DNA from: Litchfieldia alkalitelluris
GTDB taxonomy: Bacteria; Bacillota; Bacilli; Bacillales; Salisediminibacteriaceae
Direction: 5' to 3'
DNA: 64,000 nucleotides
Assembly (NCBI RefSeq): GCF_002153425.1
Contig: NZ_KZ119600.1
Coordinates: 62,001-126,000, forward strand
A program made the translations under genes and the position numbers. Below, piece by piece: positions 9,436 to 17,864 of this stretch. Numbering within the stretch: position 1 is the first letter of the stretch; the number at the start of each line of letters is the position of its first letter. The notes under the pieces are model-generated. The model made no database searches and was not told the DNA's origin. It saw only the letters and a program-made list of their open reading frames with translations.

Positions 9436-10071
9436 GTGAATACGAGAAAAGTCGTCTTTTTATTTTATACAACCTTGATTATTGGTACTGTAGCCGGATT
9501 TTTAGTCGGATTTATTGTGGATTTTCAAACACATATAAATGACCTCAGTAATGGCCAATTTGGCGGATTCATCATGATTATTATTACTGCATCTATTTGG
9601 ACTGTTATTGCACAGATGGGGTTCTTTGCGTACTTAACTGTTCATCGCTTTGGATTAGGGATTTTTAAATCAGTGAGCTTGTGGAATAAAATCCAAGTCG
9701 TTATTATTGCCTTTGCACTATTCGACATCATGTTCTTCCGTCACATGGCGTTTGCGGAAGAAGGAGAAGGTATGCTTGGCTTTGCCGTTTTACCACTTCT
9801 ATTACTTATTTATGGGTTAATTGTTGCATATATAAAGAGTAAAGAAACAAATATGGGTGCCTTTATTCCAGCTTTATTTTTTATGGTCGTTGTAACAACG
9901 ATAGAATGGATCCCTGCATTGAGGGAGAATGATACAACCTTTTTAATAACTTCCATCGTTCCGTTACTCGTTGCAAATACATGGCAGTTACTTGTACTGC
10001 ACCACTTACATGAATCTCCTGGTAAAAAAAATAGTGGAAATGTTAAAGCAAAAGCTCAGCCTCAAAAATAA
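9436..10071 (+). CDS. kbaA: KinB-signalling pathway activator KbaA
   Basis: The protein has 211 residues with about six hydrophobic segments, starting FLFYTTLIIGTVAGFLVGF. The pattern around FRHMAFAEEGEG and TTIEWIPALRENDTTF is typical of KbaA, which is needed for KinB input to the sporulation phosphorelay. GTG at 9436 is preferred over ATG at 9400 because AGGAGG (9421-9426) lies nine bases before it. The terminator stem overlaps the stop codon. Confidence 0.88.
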   Translation: MNTRKVVFLFYTTLIIGTVAGFLVGFIVDFQTHINDLSNGQFGGFIMIIITASIWTVIAQMGFFAYLTVHRFGLGIFKSVSLWNKIQVVIIAFALFDIMFFRHMAFAEEGEGMLGFAVLPLLLLIYGLIVAYIKSKETNMGAFIPALFFMVVVTTIEWIPALRENDTTFLITSIVPLLVANTWQLLVLHHLHESPGKKNSGNVKAKAQPQK

Positions 10072-10089
10072 GGCTGAGCTTTATTTTTT
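10053..10089 (+). terminator. Terminator after kbaA
   Basis: AGCTCAGCCT pairs with AGGCTGAGCT, then a T-run follows. Confidence 0.85.
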
Positions 10090-10156
10090 TGTTTGGCAAG
10101 CCCGTAAATAGGTTTGTCGGAACAAACTGAAGTTTACTCGCTTTCCGTGGAGATTT

Positions 10157-10915
10157 TTACTGCACTTCTTGCGTAGATACTTCCGCTCCAGAGATTAGGT
10201 CAGACACATTGGAAAAGTGGAATCCTTGCCCCTTTAATTTGTCGATAATAATTGGTAATGCCTCATTCGTTTGTTTTGCCGAATCAGAAGCATGCATTAA
10301 AATAATGTCTCCATTAGTTACATTTGCAGTAACATTATCAACAATTTTTTCAACCCCAGGGTTTTGCCAATCATTTGAATCTACACTCCAATGAATCACA
10401 TCATAGTTTAATCCTTCGGCAATCTTTAATACTCGATCATCAAAGCTACCATTTGGTGGTCTCAAGTATGTTGAACTTTCATTCGTAATCTCTTGAATAA
10501 TTCGATGCGCTGTCTGAATATCTTTTTTGATTTCATCATCATCCCAAGACGTATAATGATCATGCTTGAAACCATGACTACCAAGTTCATGACCATCTTC
10601 TACCATTCGTTCTACTACTTCAGGATGTCTCTCTGCCCAAGCAGCAGATACAAAGAATGTGGCTTCTAAATCATGTTCCTTTAAAGTGTCTAGTATTGGG
10701 ATTGCACGCTCTTCTCCCCAGCTGATGTTAAACGTCAAGGCTAATCTTTTTTCTTCCGCTTCTACTTTGTAAATCGCAACTGGTTCATCGTTTGTGGTGA
10801 AAACAGGTACTTGAGACTGGCCTGTCCAAAGTATTCCCGCAGTAAATAATCCTGCAATAGCAATGATCATATATCTCTTCAGTGACTTAGCATTCCAAAC
10901 CCAGATAAAGTTCAT
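10157..10915 (-). CDS. pdaB: Polysaccharide deacetylase-family sporulation protein PdaB
   Basis: The protein has 252 residues. An N-terminal membrane anchor (about 16-34) precedes a NodB-homology domain. In place of the usual TFDDG the protein has TFNISWGEE, the variant typical of PdaB. The histidine motif SHGFKHDHY, RPPNGSFD and LMHASDSA are present. PdaB (YbaN) is needed for late spore stability; its substrate is unclear. The start is ATG at 10915, eight bases after GGAGG; the ATG at 10921 lies too close to it and the one at 10936 lies upstream of it. Confidence 0.88.
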   Translation of the reverse strand: MNFIWVWNAKSLKRYMIIAIAGLFTAGILWTGQSQVPVFTTNDEPVAIYKVEAEEKRLALTFNISWGEERAIPILDTLKEHDLEATFFVSAAWAERHPEVVERMVEDGHELGSHGFKHDHYTSWDDDEIKKDIQTAHRIIQEITNESSTYLRPPNGSFDDRVLKIAEGLNYDVIHWSVDSNDWQNPGVEKIVDNVTANVTNGDIILMHASDSAKQTNEALPIIIDKLKGQGFHFSNVSDLISGAEVSTQEVQ

Positions 10916-11033
10916 CTTCATAGCCTCCTTGTCCATTCTTTACTTCATATGTATTGTGAAGGACAGGCATATATGAATAAAATTTACAAAAACCGAAAAT
11001 AATGCTTTATGTAGATTTATTGGAGGTGGTCAT

Positions 11034-11279
11034 GTGCTAGGTGTTATGTTAACAGAACGAGAATCTCAAGAAATGGAGTATTTGTTAAAAAGAGAGTTAG
11101 AGGAATTATTACTGGATTTATCAGATTCACGAATTGATGGAATTGTAAAACGGGCTATGGAAGAAAGATATCAAATGATATTTAAACTATATAAACGTTT
11201 TACACCTCAAAAGGAATATTTACAATATGTTCGACAAAGGCAATACTCAGGAAAATACAAGGAATCAAAAACTGATTGA
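11034..11279 (+). CDS. Small helical conserved protein of unknown function
   Basis: The protein has 81 residues, highly charged and helical (SQEMEYLLKRELEELLLDL, then AMEERYQMIFKLYKRF). There is no membrane segment. I cannot name it with certainty, but similar short proteins are found before the tRNA/rRNA clusters of Bacillaceae. GTG at 11034 is seven bases after TGGAGG; ATG at 11046 is an alternative. Confidence 0.6.
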   Translation: MLGVMLTERESQEMEYLLKRELEELLLDLSDSRIDGIVKRAMEERYQMIFKLYKRFTPQKEYLQYVRQRQYSGKYKESKTD

Positions 11280-11305
11280 CAAGTATCATGCGCCCTTGAT
11301 ATATT
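11276..11305 (+). promoter_or_regulatory. Sigma-A promoter P1 of the tRNA operon
   Basis: TTGACA at 11276, 18 bp, TATATT at 11300. The -35 overlaps the end of the preceding gene. It lies upstream of the second promoter, as tandem promoters do for stable RNA operons. Confidence 0.5.
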
Positions 11306-11415
11306 ATTTTTATTGTAAAAAATAAATACAGGGGCCTAAAAAAAAATGAAAAAAGATGTTTAATCTCTCAAAAGATTGTACACTATAGTAACTGTGATTT
11401 CTTTCAATAAATCCC

Positions 11416-11444
11416 TTGCGTTTTTACAAAAAAAATAGTATTAT
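11416..11444 (+). promoter_or_regulatory. Sigma-A promoter P2 of the tRNA operon
   Basis: TTGCGT at 11416, 17 bp, TATTAT at 11439. Transcription would start about 47 bp before the first tRNA. Confidence 0.6.
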
Positions 11445-11497
11445 ATCAAATGTCTTATCATTGTAACTCATCCATAAGATAACCAGATGCGTATCGT

Positions 11498-11573
11498 TCC
11501 ACAGTAGCTCAGTTGGTAGAGCAATCGGCTGTTAACCGATCGGTCGCAGGTTCGAGTCCTGCCTGTGGAGCCA
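11498..11573 (+). tRNA. tRNA-Asn (GTT)
   Basis: A full 76-nt cloverleaf. Acceptor TCCACAG pairs with CTGTGGA, the anticodon is GTT at 11531-11533, and the encoded end is GCCA. It is identical to the copy at 11664. Confidence 0.95.
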
Positions 11574-11663
11574 TTTTTTCAAAAAGTGATTTGTCCTTAG
11601 GAAAAATGGTTGAGTCCTGGTTAGAAGATTAATATGTGATGGAGCTCTAAAAGTTATTATCGT

Positions 11664-11739
11664 TCCACAGTAGCTCAGTTGGTAGAGCAATCGGCTGTTA
11701 ACCGATCGGTCGCAGGTTCGAGTCCTGCCTGTGGAGCCA
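11664..11739 (+). tRNA. tRNA-Asn (GTT), second identical copy
   Basis: 76 nt, identical to the first copy, including four bases before it (TCGT). This points to a local duplication. It is separated by only 2 nt from the following tRNA-Thr. Confidence 0.95.
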
Positions 11740-11741
11740 AT

Positions 11742-11817
11742 GCTTCCTTAGCTCAGTAGGTAGAGCGCATCCATGGTAAGGATGAGGTCAGCGGTTCAAG
11801 CCCGCTAGGAAGCTCCA
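11742..11817 (+). tRNA. tRNA-Thr (GGT)
   Basis: 76 nt. Acceptor GCTTCCT/AGGAAGC, anticodon stem CATCC/GGATG with loop ATGGTAA, CCA encoded. Confidence 0.95.
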
Positions 11818-11824
11818 GTTTAAT

Positions 11825-11899
11825 GGCCCGTTGGTCAAGTGGTTAAGACACCGCCCTTTCACGGCGGTAACACGGGTTCGAATCCCGTACGGGTCACCA
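11825..11899 (+). tRNA. tRNA-Glu (TTC)
   Basis: 75 nt. Anticodon stem CCGCC/GGCGG with loop CTTTCAC, acceptor GGCCCGT/ACGGGTC, CCA encoded. Confidence 0.95.
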
Positions 11900-11998
11900 T
11901 TTTTTTTTTGCCCATACTTAAGGTTGGGTTGTGCAATTTGCAATTTGATAATTTGGATTCAGCTGGAATTTGTAATTAAGCTAGTTCATTTAAATTAT

Positions 11999-12073
11999 TG
12001 GGCTATAGCCAAGCGGTAAGGCAACGGATTTTGATTCCGTCATGCGCAGGTTCGAATCCTGCTAGCCCAGCCA
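11999..12073 (+). tRNA. tRNA-Gln (TTG)
   Basis: 75 nt. Acceptor TGGGCTA/TAGCCCA, anticodon stem ACGGA/TCCGT with loop TTTTGAT, CCA encoded. Confidence 0.95.
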
Positions 12074-12093
12074 TTTTTTTAAGACTATAGACT

Positions 12094-12390
12094 ACGGAGC
12101 GAAACATCGTCCGAAATCTCCATGAATAATCATCGTAGAAATTAACTACGAGCCATTAGCTAGGAGCAAGGCTGCTGTGAATTTGCTGCGACTTGTTTCG
12201 ACGGATACACATCGAAGCGTTGCTAGTAGAGGAAGAAACACAGTTGGTTAACGAGCGTTTACAACACGAATAAGCTAAAGCTGTTTCGACGCATAAGCAC
12301 CGAAGCAAGACTAGAAGAGGAAGAAACAGGGTGCTACGAAGCGTTACAACGTCCGTAAGAAACATGAATAAACTTCGTAGAAATAACTAC
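12094..12390 (+). repeat. Spacer repeat element with a duplicated tRNA-Lys 5' end
   Basis: A stretch of about 40 bp (12121-12161) ending in the first 12 nt of tRNA-Lys (GAGCCATTAGCT) recurs at 12363-12402, where the intact tRNA-Lys begins. Between them lies a module with TGTTTCGACG, GAAGAGGAAGAAACA and GCGTTACAACGTCCG. The module recurs at 12540-12640 before tRNA-Ala. No reading frame is convincing. Confidence 0.7.
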
Positions 12391-12466
12391 GAGCCATTAG
12401 CTCAGTTGGTAGAGCATCTGACTTTTAATCAGAGGGTCGAAGGTTCGAGTCCTTCATGGCTCACCA
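12391..12466 (+). tRNA. tRNA-Lys (TTT)
   Basis: 76 nt. Acceptor GAGCCAT/ATGGCTC, loop CTTTTAA, CCA encoded. A copy of its 5' end lies 241 bp upstream. Confidence 0.95.
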
Positions 12467-12497
12467 TTTTTCAAATCAATAATTATCACTGAAAATA

Positions 12498-12676
12498 CAA
12501 CGGGGCCTTAGCTCAGCTACGAGCAAAGCTGCCATGAAAACGCAACGAGTTGTTTCGACGCATAAACACCGAAGCAAAACTAGAAGAGGAAGAAACAGGG
12601 TACTACGAAGCGTTACATCGTCCGAAGACATCATGAATAAGCATCATTGAAAAAGCAACGGGGCCTTAGCTCAGCT
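12498..12676 (+). repeat. Spacer repeat element flanked by 21-bp copies of the tRNA-Ala 5' end
   Basis: A 21-bp stretch, CAACGGGGCCTTAGCTCAGC plus T, occurs at 12498-12518 and again at 12656-12676, where it opens the intact tRNA-Ala. The 137 bp between are the same module as before tRNA-Lys. The upstream copy is a 17-nt tRNA fragment, not a gene. Confidence 0.75.
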
Positions 12677-12735
12677 GGGAGAGCGCCTGCCTTGCACGCA
12701 GGAGGTCAGCGGTTCGATCCCGCTAGGCTCCACCA
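12660..12735 (+). tRNA. tRNA-Ala (TGC)
   Basis: 76 nt. Anticodon stem CCTGC/GCAGG with loop CTTGCAC, acceptor GGGGCCT/AGGCTCC with one wobble, CCA encoded. Confidence 0.95.
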
Positions 12736-12761
12736 TAAAAATACTTATTAACTAGGATGAA

Positions 12762-12790
12762 ACTACATCCTGGTTTTTTTGTTGTCTGGG
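12762..12790 (+). terminator. Terminator of the tRNA operon
   Basis: CTAGGATG pairs with CATCCTGG (one G-T) and is followed by seven T. Confidence 0.8.
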
Positions 12791-12858
12791 GTTCTTCACT
12801 AAGTAGGATTTAGGGATTACTGCTATACCTTAGGGATCTCTAGTTGAGGGCATGCAGT

Positions 12859-13430
12859 AAGGTAAAATAAATCGAGTTTAATTGCCCGAAGCCGAAGCAA
12901 TCGAAGTGTAAAGGTAAAATAAACCGATTTTATTTGCCCGAAGCCGAAGCGATCGAAGTATAAAGGTAAAATAAATCGGTTTTAATTGCCCGAAGCCGAA
13001 GCAGCCGAAGTGTAAAGGTAAAACAAATCAAGTTTAATTGCCCGAAGTCGAAGCGGAAGAAGTACAAAGGTAAAATAAATCAAGTTTATTTGCGCGAAGC
13101 CGAAGCGGAAGAAGTACAAAGGTAAAATAAATCAAGTTTATTTGCCCGAAGCCGAAGCAACCGAAGTGTAAAGGTAAAATAAACTGAGTTTAATTGCCCG
13201 AAGCCGAAGCAGCCGAAGTGTAAAGGTAAAATAAATCAAGTTTAATTCCCCGAAGTAGAAGCAACCGATGTATAAAGGTAAAATAAATCGGTTTTAATTG
13301 CCCGTAGCCGAAGCAGCCGAAGTATAAAGGTAAAACAAATCAAGCTTAATTCCCCGAAGCAGAAGCACCCGATGCCAAAAGGTAAAATAAAAATAAACTG
13401 AGTATAAATACCGATTCGTTTAAAGCCCTA
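12859..13430. repeat. 52-bp tandem repeat array, about 11 copies
   Basis: The core AAGGTAAA recurs at 12859, 12911, 12963, 13015, 13067, 13119, 13171, 13223, 13275, 13327 and 13379, an exact 52-bp period. Each unit has a segment like TTGCCCGAAGCCGAAGC. The array is non-coding and lies in the gene-free stretch 12791-13660. The sequence GCCCGAAGC is shared with the larger array at 33.8 kb. Confidence 0.9.
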
Positions 13431-13660
13431 TCCAAAAAGTGATCTGAAAATAATACTATAGTTTGTGTCCTCTTCTAATAGATAGAAGCTAAACTGTGAT
13501 TTCCGATACTCCCCCATCAACTTCCCACTGAACTCCCCCCTCAACTAATCAGTCATTTATCTTCCGAACAAATAATAAAACTACCACAAGTTCATGACAG
13601 GTGGTTGTGACAAAATATTATACTTACTTATCCTCCGAACAAAAAAAGAAAACCAGCTAA

Positions 13661-13849
13661 TCACTGGTTCTCCTTTTGTAACTTACAGTTTTGATAGTTA
13701 GTTAATTGGTATTTGTTCAGAAGTTTATCAAGGTAGGTACTCACTTGAACTACTTCGTTTGATGTTCTAGGCTTTTTGGAGGAAAGACGATGCATTTTTG
13801 ATCTAGCAACTTCTATTTCCTCTAATAATTCTTTTTGACGAATACTCAT
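13661..13849 (-). CDS. Spo0E-family aspartyl-phosphate phosphatase
   Basis: The protein has 62 residues, the usual length. A two-helix hairpin is expected, with the family signature SNEVVQVSTYLDKLLNKYQ at about 29-47 (the S-x-x-V-V-x-x-S-x-x-L-D core). Such proteins dephosphorylate Spo0A-P and delay sporulation. The start is ATG after AAGGAGGG. It is monocistronic and divergent from sigW. Confidence 0.85.
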   Translation of the reverse strand: MSIRQKELLEEIEVARSKMHRLSSKKPRTSNEVVQVSTYLDKLLNKYQLTNYQNCKLQKENQ

Positions 13850-14054
13850 GGAGTACCCTCCTTAATGATTTTTAATAAGTACAGGCACATAATCATATTG
13901 CCACACTGTTAGTTTTAATAAAATTTAGTAAATCTATAATCTATTAATCTTGCTGTTGTTATTATTCTACCCTTGATAGATTCTGATAAAACATGCTATT
14001 TTCATAAACAGTTATGTTTTTTTTATAATAAAATGATAAAATTAAATTATTGTT

Positions 14055-14081
14055 TGAAACCTTTTAAAGGTTGTTTTCGTA
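14055..14081 (+). promoter_or_regulatory. Sigma-W autoregulatory promoter
   Basis: TGAAAC at 14055-14060 and CGTA at 14078-14081 with 17 bp between match the sigma-W consensus. The start of transcription would be about 30 bp before the sigW ATG. Confidence 0.9.
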
Positions 14082-14116
14082 AAGGAGATAACCGCTCGGA
14101 AGCGGAGGTAACAATA

Positions 14117-14680
14117 ATGGATGCGGTTGTAAAAAAAATTATCATAGAAGTAAAAAAGGGAGATCAGCAGGCATTCTCCGAATTAGTCGAAATATACAAA
14201 GATAAGGTTTATCAAGTAGCCTATCGCATGCTTGGAAATGCCCATGAAGCACAAGACGTTGCACAAGAGGCTTTCTTAAGGGCGTATACTAACTTAGAAA
14301 CGTACGATATAAATCGAAAGTTTTCTACTTGGTTATTTAGAATTGCAACCAATTTGGCGATAGATCGTATACGAAAGAAGAAACCAGATTTTCATTTGGA
14401 AGATCAGGTGGCTGGGACAGAAGACCTTAACTATTATTCGCAAATTGCAACGGATGAAGCATTACCTGAAGACCAGGTAGTTAAATTTGAAATGCAGGAA
14501 TGGGTGCAAAATGAAATCATGATGCTACCACCAAAATACCGTTCTGCGATAATATTGAAATACATGGAGGACCTTTCTTTGAAAGAGATAAGCGAAATTC
14601 TTAATCTTCCTGTAGCAACTGTGAAAACGAGAATACATCGGGGTAGGGAAGCCTTGCGAAAGAGGCTGAGAGATTCATGA
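14117..14680 (+). CDS. sigW: ECF RNA polymerase sigma factor SigW
   Basis: The protein has 187 residues, the same length as B. subtilis SigW. Region 2 contains YRMLGNAHEAQDVAQEAFLR and FSTWLFRIATNLAIDRIRKK; region 4 contains LSLKEISEILNLPVATVKTR. SigW controls resistance to envelope stress and antimicrobial peptides. ATG at 14117 follows GGAGGT; the longer frame from 13973 would include the promoter and is rejected. It forms an operon with rsiW. Confidence 0.95.
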   Translation: MDAVVKKIIIEVKKGDQQAFSELVEIYKDKVYQVAYRMLGNAHEAQDVAQEAFLRAYTNLETYDINRKFSTWLFRIATNLAIDRIRKKKPDFHLEDQVAGTEDLNYYSQIATDEALPEDQVVKFEMQEWVQNEIMMLPPKYRSAIILKYMEDLSLKEISEILNLPVATVKTRIHRGREALRKRLRDS

Positions 14681-14702
14681 GTCAAGGAAGGGGGGACCGG
14701 TG

Positions 14703-15353
14703 ATGGCGTGCGAAAATGAATATAGTCATTTAATTCATAAATACCTTGATGAAGAAATGACGTTGCTAGAAAAGAAGAAACTTGAAAACCACCTTCTTCA
14801 TTGTGCTGACTGTAGTGGCCACTTGAGAGAGCTACGCAAGACAGTGGCAATAGTTCAAAGTGCATCCCATATGGAGGCGCCAAAGGATTTTACAGCAAAT
14901 GTCATGAAACAGCTTCCTAAGGAAACAAGGACTAATCAGTGGAAAACGTGGACGAGAAGACATCCATATTTGATAACAGCAGCGGTATTTTTCCTCGTGT
15001 TTATTATGAGTGTTTCCTCGATCTGGACCGGGGGTCAAAAGGAAATTATCGTCCAGGGTGATGGGCACTTTGTTGTTGATGAGGAGCGTGGTGTGGTCAT
15101 CATTCCTGAAGGGGAGGTAATTTCTGGAGATATAACCGTAAGGAACGGAGATATAGAAATAGCTGGAGAGGTAAATGGGAGTATTACTGTCATTAATGGG
15201 GAACTCATCTACTCTGACCTTACTAATGGGGAAAACTATTTAGCCTCAACTGGGCATGTAGCAGGTGAGATTAATGAAATTAATCAAGTTTTTGGCTGGC
15301 TATGGTTTCACATTAAATCTTTCTTTTCAGATGTAATTAATGTCTTTAATTAA
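14703..15353 (+). CDS. rsiW: Anti-sigma-W factor RsiW
   Basis: The protein has 216 residues. The N-terminal zinc anti-sigma motif is His30-x3-Cys34-x2-Cys37 (HLLHCADC). One membrane helix lies near 88-107, followed by an extracytoplasmic domain with beta repeats (ISGDITVRNGDIEIAGEVNG), a polymer-forming-like pattern. RsiW holds SigW until it is cut by PrsW and RasP. ATG at 14703 follows AAGGGGGGA. Confidence 0.92.
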   Translation: MACENEYSHLIHKYLDEEMTLLEKKKLENHLLHCADCSGHLRELRKTVAIVQSASHMEAPKDFTANVMKQLPKETRTNQWKTWTRRHPYLITAAVFFLVFIMSVSSIWTGGQKEIIVQGDGHFVVDEERGVVIIPEGEVISGDITVRNGDIEIAGEVNGSITVINGELIYSDLTNGENYLASTGHVAGEINEINQVFGWLWFHIKSFFSDVINVFN

Positions 15354-15503
15354 TCGGTACCGTGAAAATAAAAATGTTAATTTGGTAATGGTTACAGTGT
15401 AATCACCCTTCGCTCATTCAACTACTAAGTTACTGACATATCCTTTTACATGGTGCTTTCATTCATTACATTTGAGATAGTGTTTAATAGTGATCTTTCT
15501 TTA

Positions 15504-15537
15504 GGACACATGATCAATTTTTTCATGTGTCCCTTTT
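15504..15537 (+). terminator. Terminator after rsiW
   Basis: GGACACATGA pairs with TCATGTGTCC, then CTTTT follows. The 300-bp gap 15354-15653 otherwise holds only the cdaA promoter. Confidence 0.75.
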
Positions 15538-15594
15538 GACGTGAATTGAAAAGTAGCCTAGAAGGCATAAACGTAAAATATGATGATAAAATTA

Positions 15595-15603
15595 TGATAT
15601 AAT
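15595..15603 (+). promoter_or_regulatory. Extended -10 promoter of the cda-glm operon
   Basis: TGATATAAT (TG-N-TATAAT) lies 51 bp before the cdaA start; the -35 is poor. Confidence 0.6.
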
Positions 15604-15653
15604 GTTAAAGTTAATAAAAATAGGAAGTAATGATATTCTTTGGGGGATATGCC

Positions 15654-16478
15654 ATGTTTGAGGACATTTCTCTACTCAGGATTCTTACAATTGTCATCGA
15701 TATAGCATTGGTGACATTTGTTATATACAAGCTTATCATGGTCGTTCGTGGTACACGGGCAGTTCAACTGTTAAAAGGGATCACGGTGATTTTAGCAGTA
15801 TGGTTTCTGAGTAGTACGTTTCAATTATATACATTACAGTGGATGATGGAACAAGCGGTGACTTATGGTTTACTGGCCATTATTATTATATTTCAACCAG
15901 AATTAAGGCGAGCCCTAGAGCAACTTGGTCGAGGTCGTTTTTTTTCAAAGAGTTCTGTAGCTGAAGAAGAGGAAATTAAGAATACGATTGATCATATAGT
16001 AAAAGCGTCTGCTTATATGGGTAAACGTCGTATTGGTGCGCTTATTTCTTTAGAGCGTGAAACAGGTATGACCGATTATGTAGAAACGGGAATTCCGATG
16101 AATGCAAAACTGACGTCGGAGTTGCTTATCAACGTGTTTATTCCGAATACACCGTTACATGATGGTGCTGTTATCATTAAAAGCAATGAGATAATTGCAG
16201 CAGGGTGTTATTTACCTTTATCAGAAAATCCGTTTATTTCTAAAGAGTTGGGTACGAGGCACCGTGCAGCCCTTGGTGTCAGTGAAGTGACAGATGCTGT
16301 TACATTAATTATTTCAGAGGAAACGGGTGCAATTTCAGCGACAAAAAATGGGGAACTTCATCGAAACTTAGATGAGGATGCATTAAAAACTTTATTAGAA
16401 AAAGAGTTGATGAAGCAGGATACAACTAGCTCATCTTCCCGATCACGTTGGCAGTGGGGAGGGAAGAAGAATGGATAA
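15654..16478 (+). CDS. cdaA: Diadenylate cyclase CdaA
   Basis: The protein has 274 residues, matching CdaA (YbbP/DacA). Three N-terminal membrane helices (about 5-75) precede the DAC domain with the signatures LHDGAVII and RHRAALGVSE. It joins two ATP into cyclic di-AMP, the potassium and osmolyte signal. ATG at 15654 follows GGGGGAT by seven bases; ATG at 15630 is too close to its ribosome site. It overlaps cdaR by 8 bp. Confidence 0.95.
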   Translation: MFEDISLLRILTIVIDIALVTFVIYKLIMVVRGTRAVQLLKGITVILAVWFLSSTFQLYTLQWMMEQAVTYGLLAIIIIFQPELRRALEQLGRGRFFSKSSVAEEEEIKNTIDHIVKASAYMGKRRIGALISLERETGMTDYVETGIPMNAKLTSELLINVFIPNTPLHDGAVIIKSNEIIAAGCYLPLSENPFISKELGTRHRAALGVSEVTDAVTLIISEETGAISATKNGELHRNLDEDALKTLLEKELMKQDTTSSSSRSRWQWGGKKNG

Positions 16479-17808
16479 GTGGTTTAATAACACTTGGTTT
16501 ATCAAATGGATTTCACTACTAATAGCAATTCTTTTGTTTTTAATGGTGAATGCTGAAAATATAAATAACCAGCCAGGGGGTATACCTGGAATAACAAGCC
16601 AAATAAGAAATATTATGGAAGTTGACTTAACTGTTTACCATGATGATGGTTATCAAGTTGTCACGGAAGTAGATCCTGCCAATGTTCAAGTAACGGTTCG
16701 TGGACCGCAGAATGTATTAAGGCAGTTTCAGTTAATGCCGCGACCAGAGTATGAACTATATGTTGATGTTCGAGGTAAGGAACCAGGTGTTCATTATGAA
16801 AGAGTACAGTACTCAGGTTTTCCGAATGATGTAGATGTGACCATTAACCCAAGAACAGTCCGTGTTACTGTTCAAGAAAAACAAACGGTGTCCTTCCCTG
16901 TAGATGTTGAGCTCATTAATCAAGGGGAGATAGAAGAAGGTTATACGATAGGAACACCATATACAACCCCAACTAATGTAGATATTACTGCTGCAAGGGG
17001 TATTATTGAACAAATTAACAGTGTTAGGGCAGTGGTAGATGTAGCAAATAGGAATGCAACCTTCCAGGAAGTAGCATCTGTTATTGTTTTAGACCAAAAT
17101 GGAAATGAAATGGATCTTAATACGGACCCACCAGCAGTAGAAGTTACGGTACCGATTACAAGTCCAAATAAAGAAGTGCCTTTACGAATTGAGCGAGAGG
17201 GAGAACTCCCTGAAGGCATAGCTATTGAGAATATATATACGGAACCAAATGTCGTAACGATATATGGTCCAATAGATGTTATTAATGATATATCATTTAT
17301 TGATGGTATAAAAATTGATTTGAGTGAAATTACACGGGATACTACCATCGAAGTGCCTGTACCTGTTCCAGACGGCGTGGAGAGAGTAGAACCGGAGACT
17401 GTTGAAGTTCATGTGGAAATATCAGAAGAAGAGGTACGTGAATTTACAGATGTGACCATTGAAGTGAATGGACTTCCAGAAGAATTTGAATATACATTTA
17501 TAGACCCGGAAGACGGTTTAGTAAACATAGGTTTAATGGGTAGTCCAAGCGTATTAGAGCGAGTGGACAGGGAAGACTTTCAAGTTTATATAGATCTGAG
17601 TGGTTTAGAAGTAGGGGAGCATGAATTACCGCTACAATTTATTGGACCACAAAATGTTAGGATAAGTCATAATCAACCAACTGTAGAGATTTATATTACT
17701 GATCCTACAGAGGAGCTTGAAGAACCAGAGGATCCCGAAGTTGAAGGTATTGAGGAAATGGAAATTGATGATGAAGAGGGGGAATCTCCTCCTGAAGACA
17801 CTTCGTAA
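16471..17808 (+). CDS. cdaR: CdaA regulatory protein CdaR (YbbR repeats)
   Basis: The protein has 445 residues. One N-terminal membrane helix (about 10-27) is followed by four YbbR beta domains and an acidic tail (EELEEPEDPEVEGIEEME). CdaR binds CdaA outside the membrane and tunes its activity. The coupling to cdaA (8-bp overlap) and glmM (56 bp) is the standard trio. Confidence 0.93.
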   Translation: MDKWFNNTWFIKWISLLIAILLFLMVNAENINNQPGGIPGITSQIRNIMEVDLTVYHDDGYQVVTEVDPANVQVTVRGPQNVLRQFQLMPRPEYELYVDVRGKEPGVHYERVQYSGFPNDVDVTINPRTVRVTVQEKQTVSFPVDVELINQGEIEEGYTIGTPYTTPTNVDITAARGIIEQINSVRAVVDVANRNATFQEVASVIVLDQNGNEMDLNTDPPAVEVTVPITSPNKEVPLRIEREGELPEGIAIENIYTEPNVVTIYGPIDVINDISFIDGIKIDLSEITRDTTIEVPVPVPDGVERVEPETVEVHVEISEEEVREFTDVTIEVNGLPEEFEYTFIDPEDGLVNIGLMGSPSVLERVDREDFQVYIDLSGLEVGEHELPLQFIGPQNVRISHNQPTVEIYITDPTEELEEPEDPEVEGIEEMEIDDEEGESPPEDTS

Positions 17809-17864
17809 TACAACAAGACAACAGCAGATAATCATTGAATGAAAAACCTTAAGGAGAGATTCAA

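Noticed and set aside
12156-12365. 69-residue minus ORF in the tRNA cluster
   Set aside because: It lies across the spacer repeats and has no ribosome site; the Cys/Ser-rich composition looks random.
13973-14116. N-terminal extension of SigW
   Set aside because: It would place the sigma-W promoter inside the coding region, and the length would exceed all relatives.
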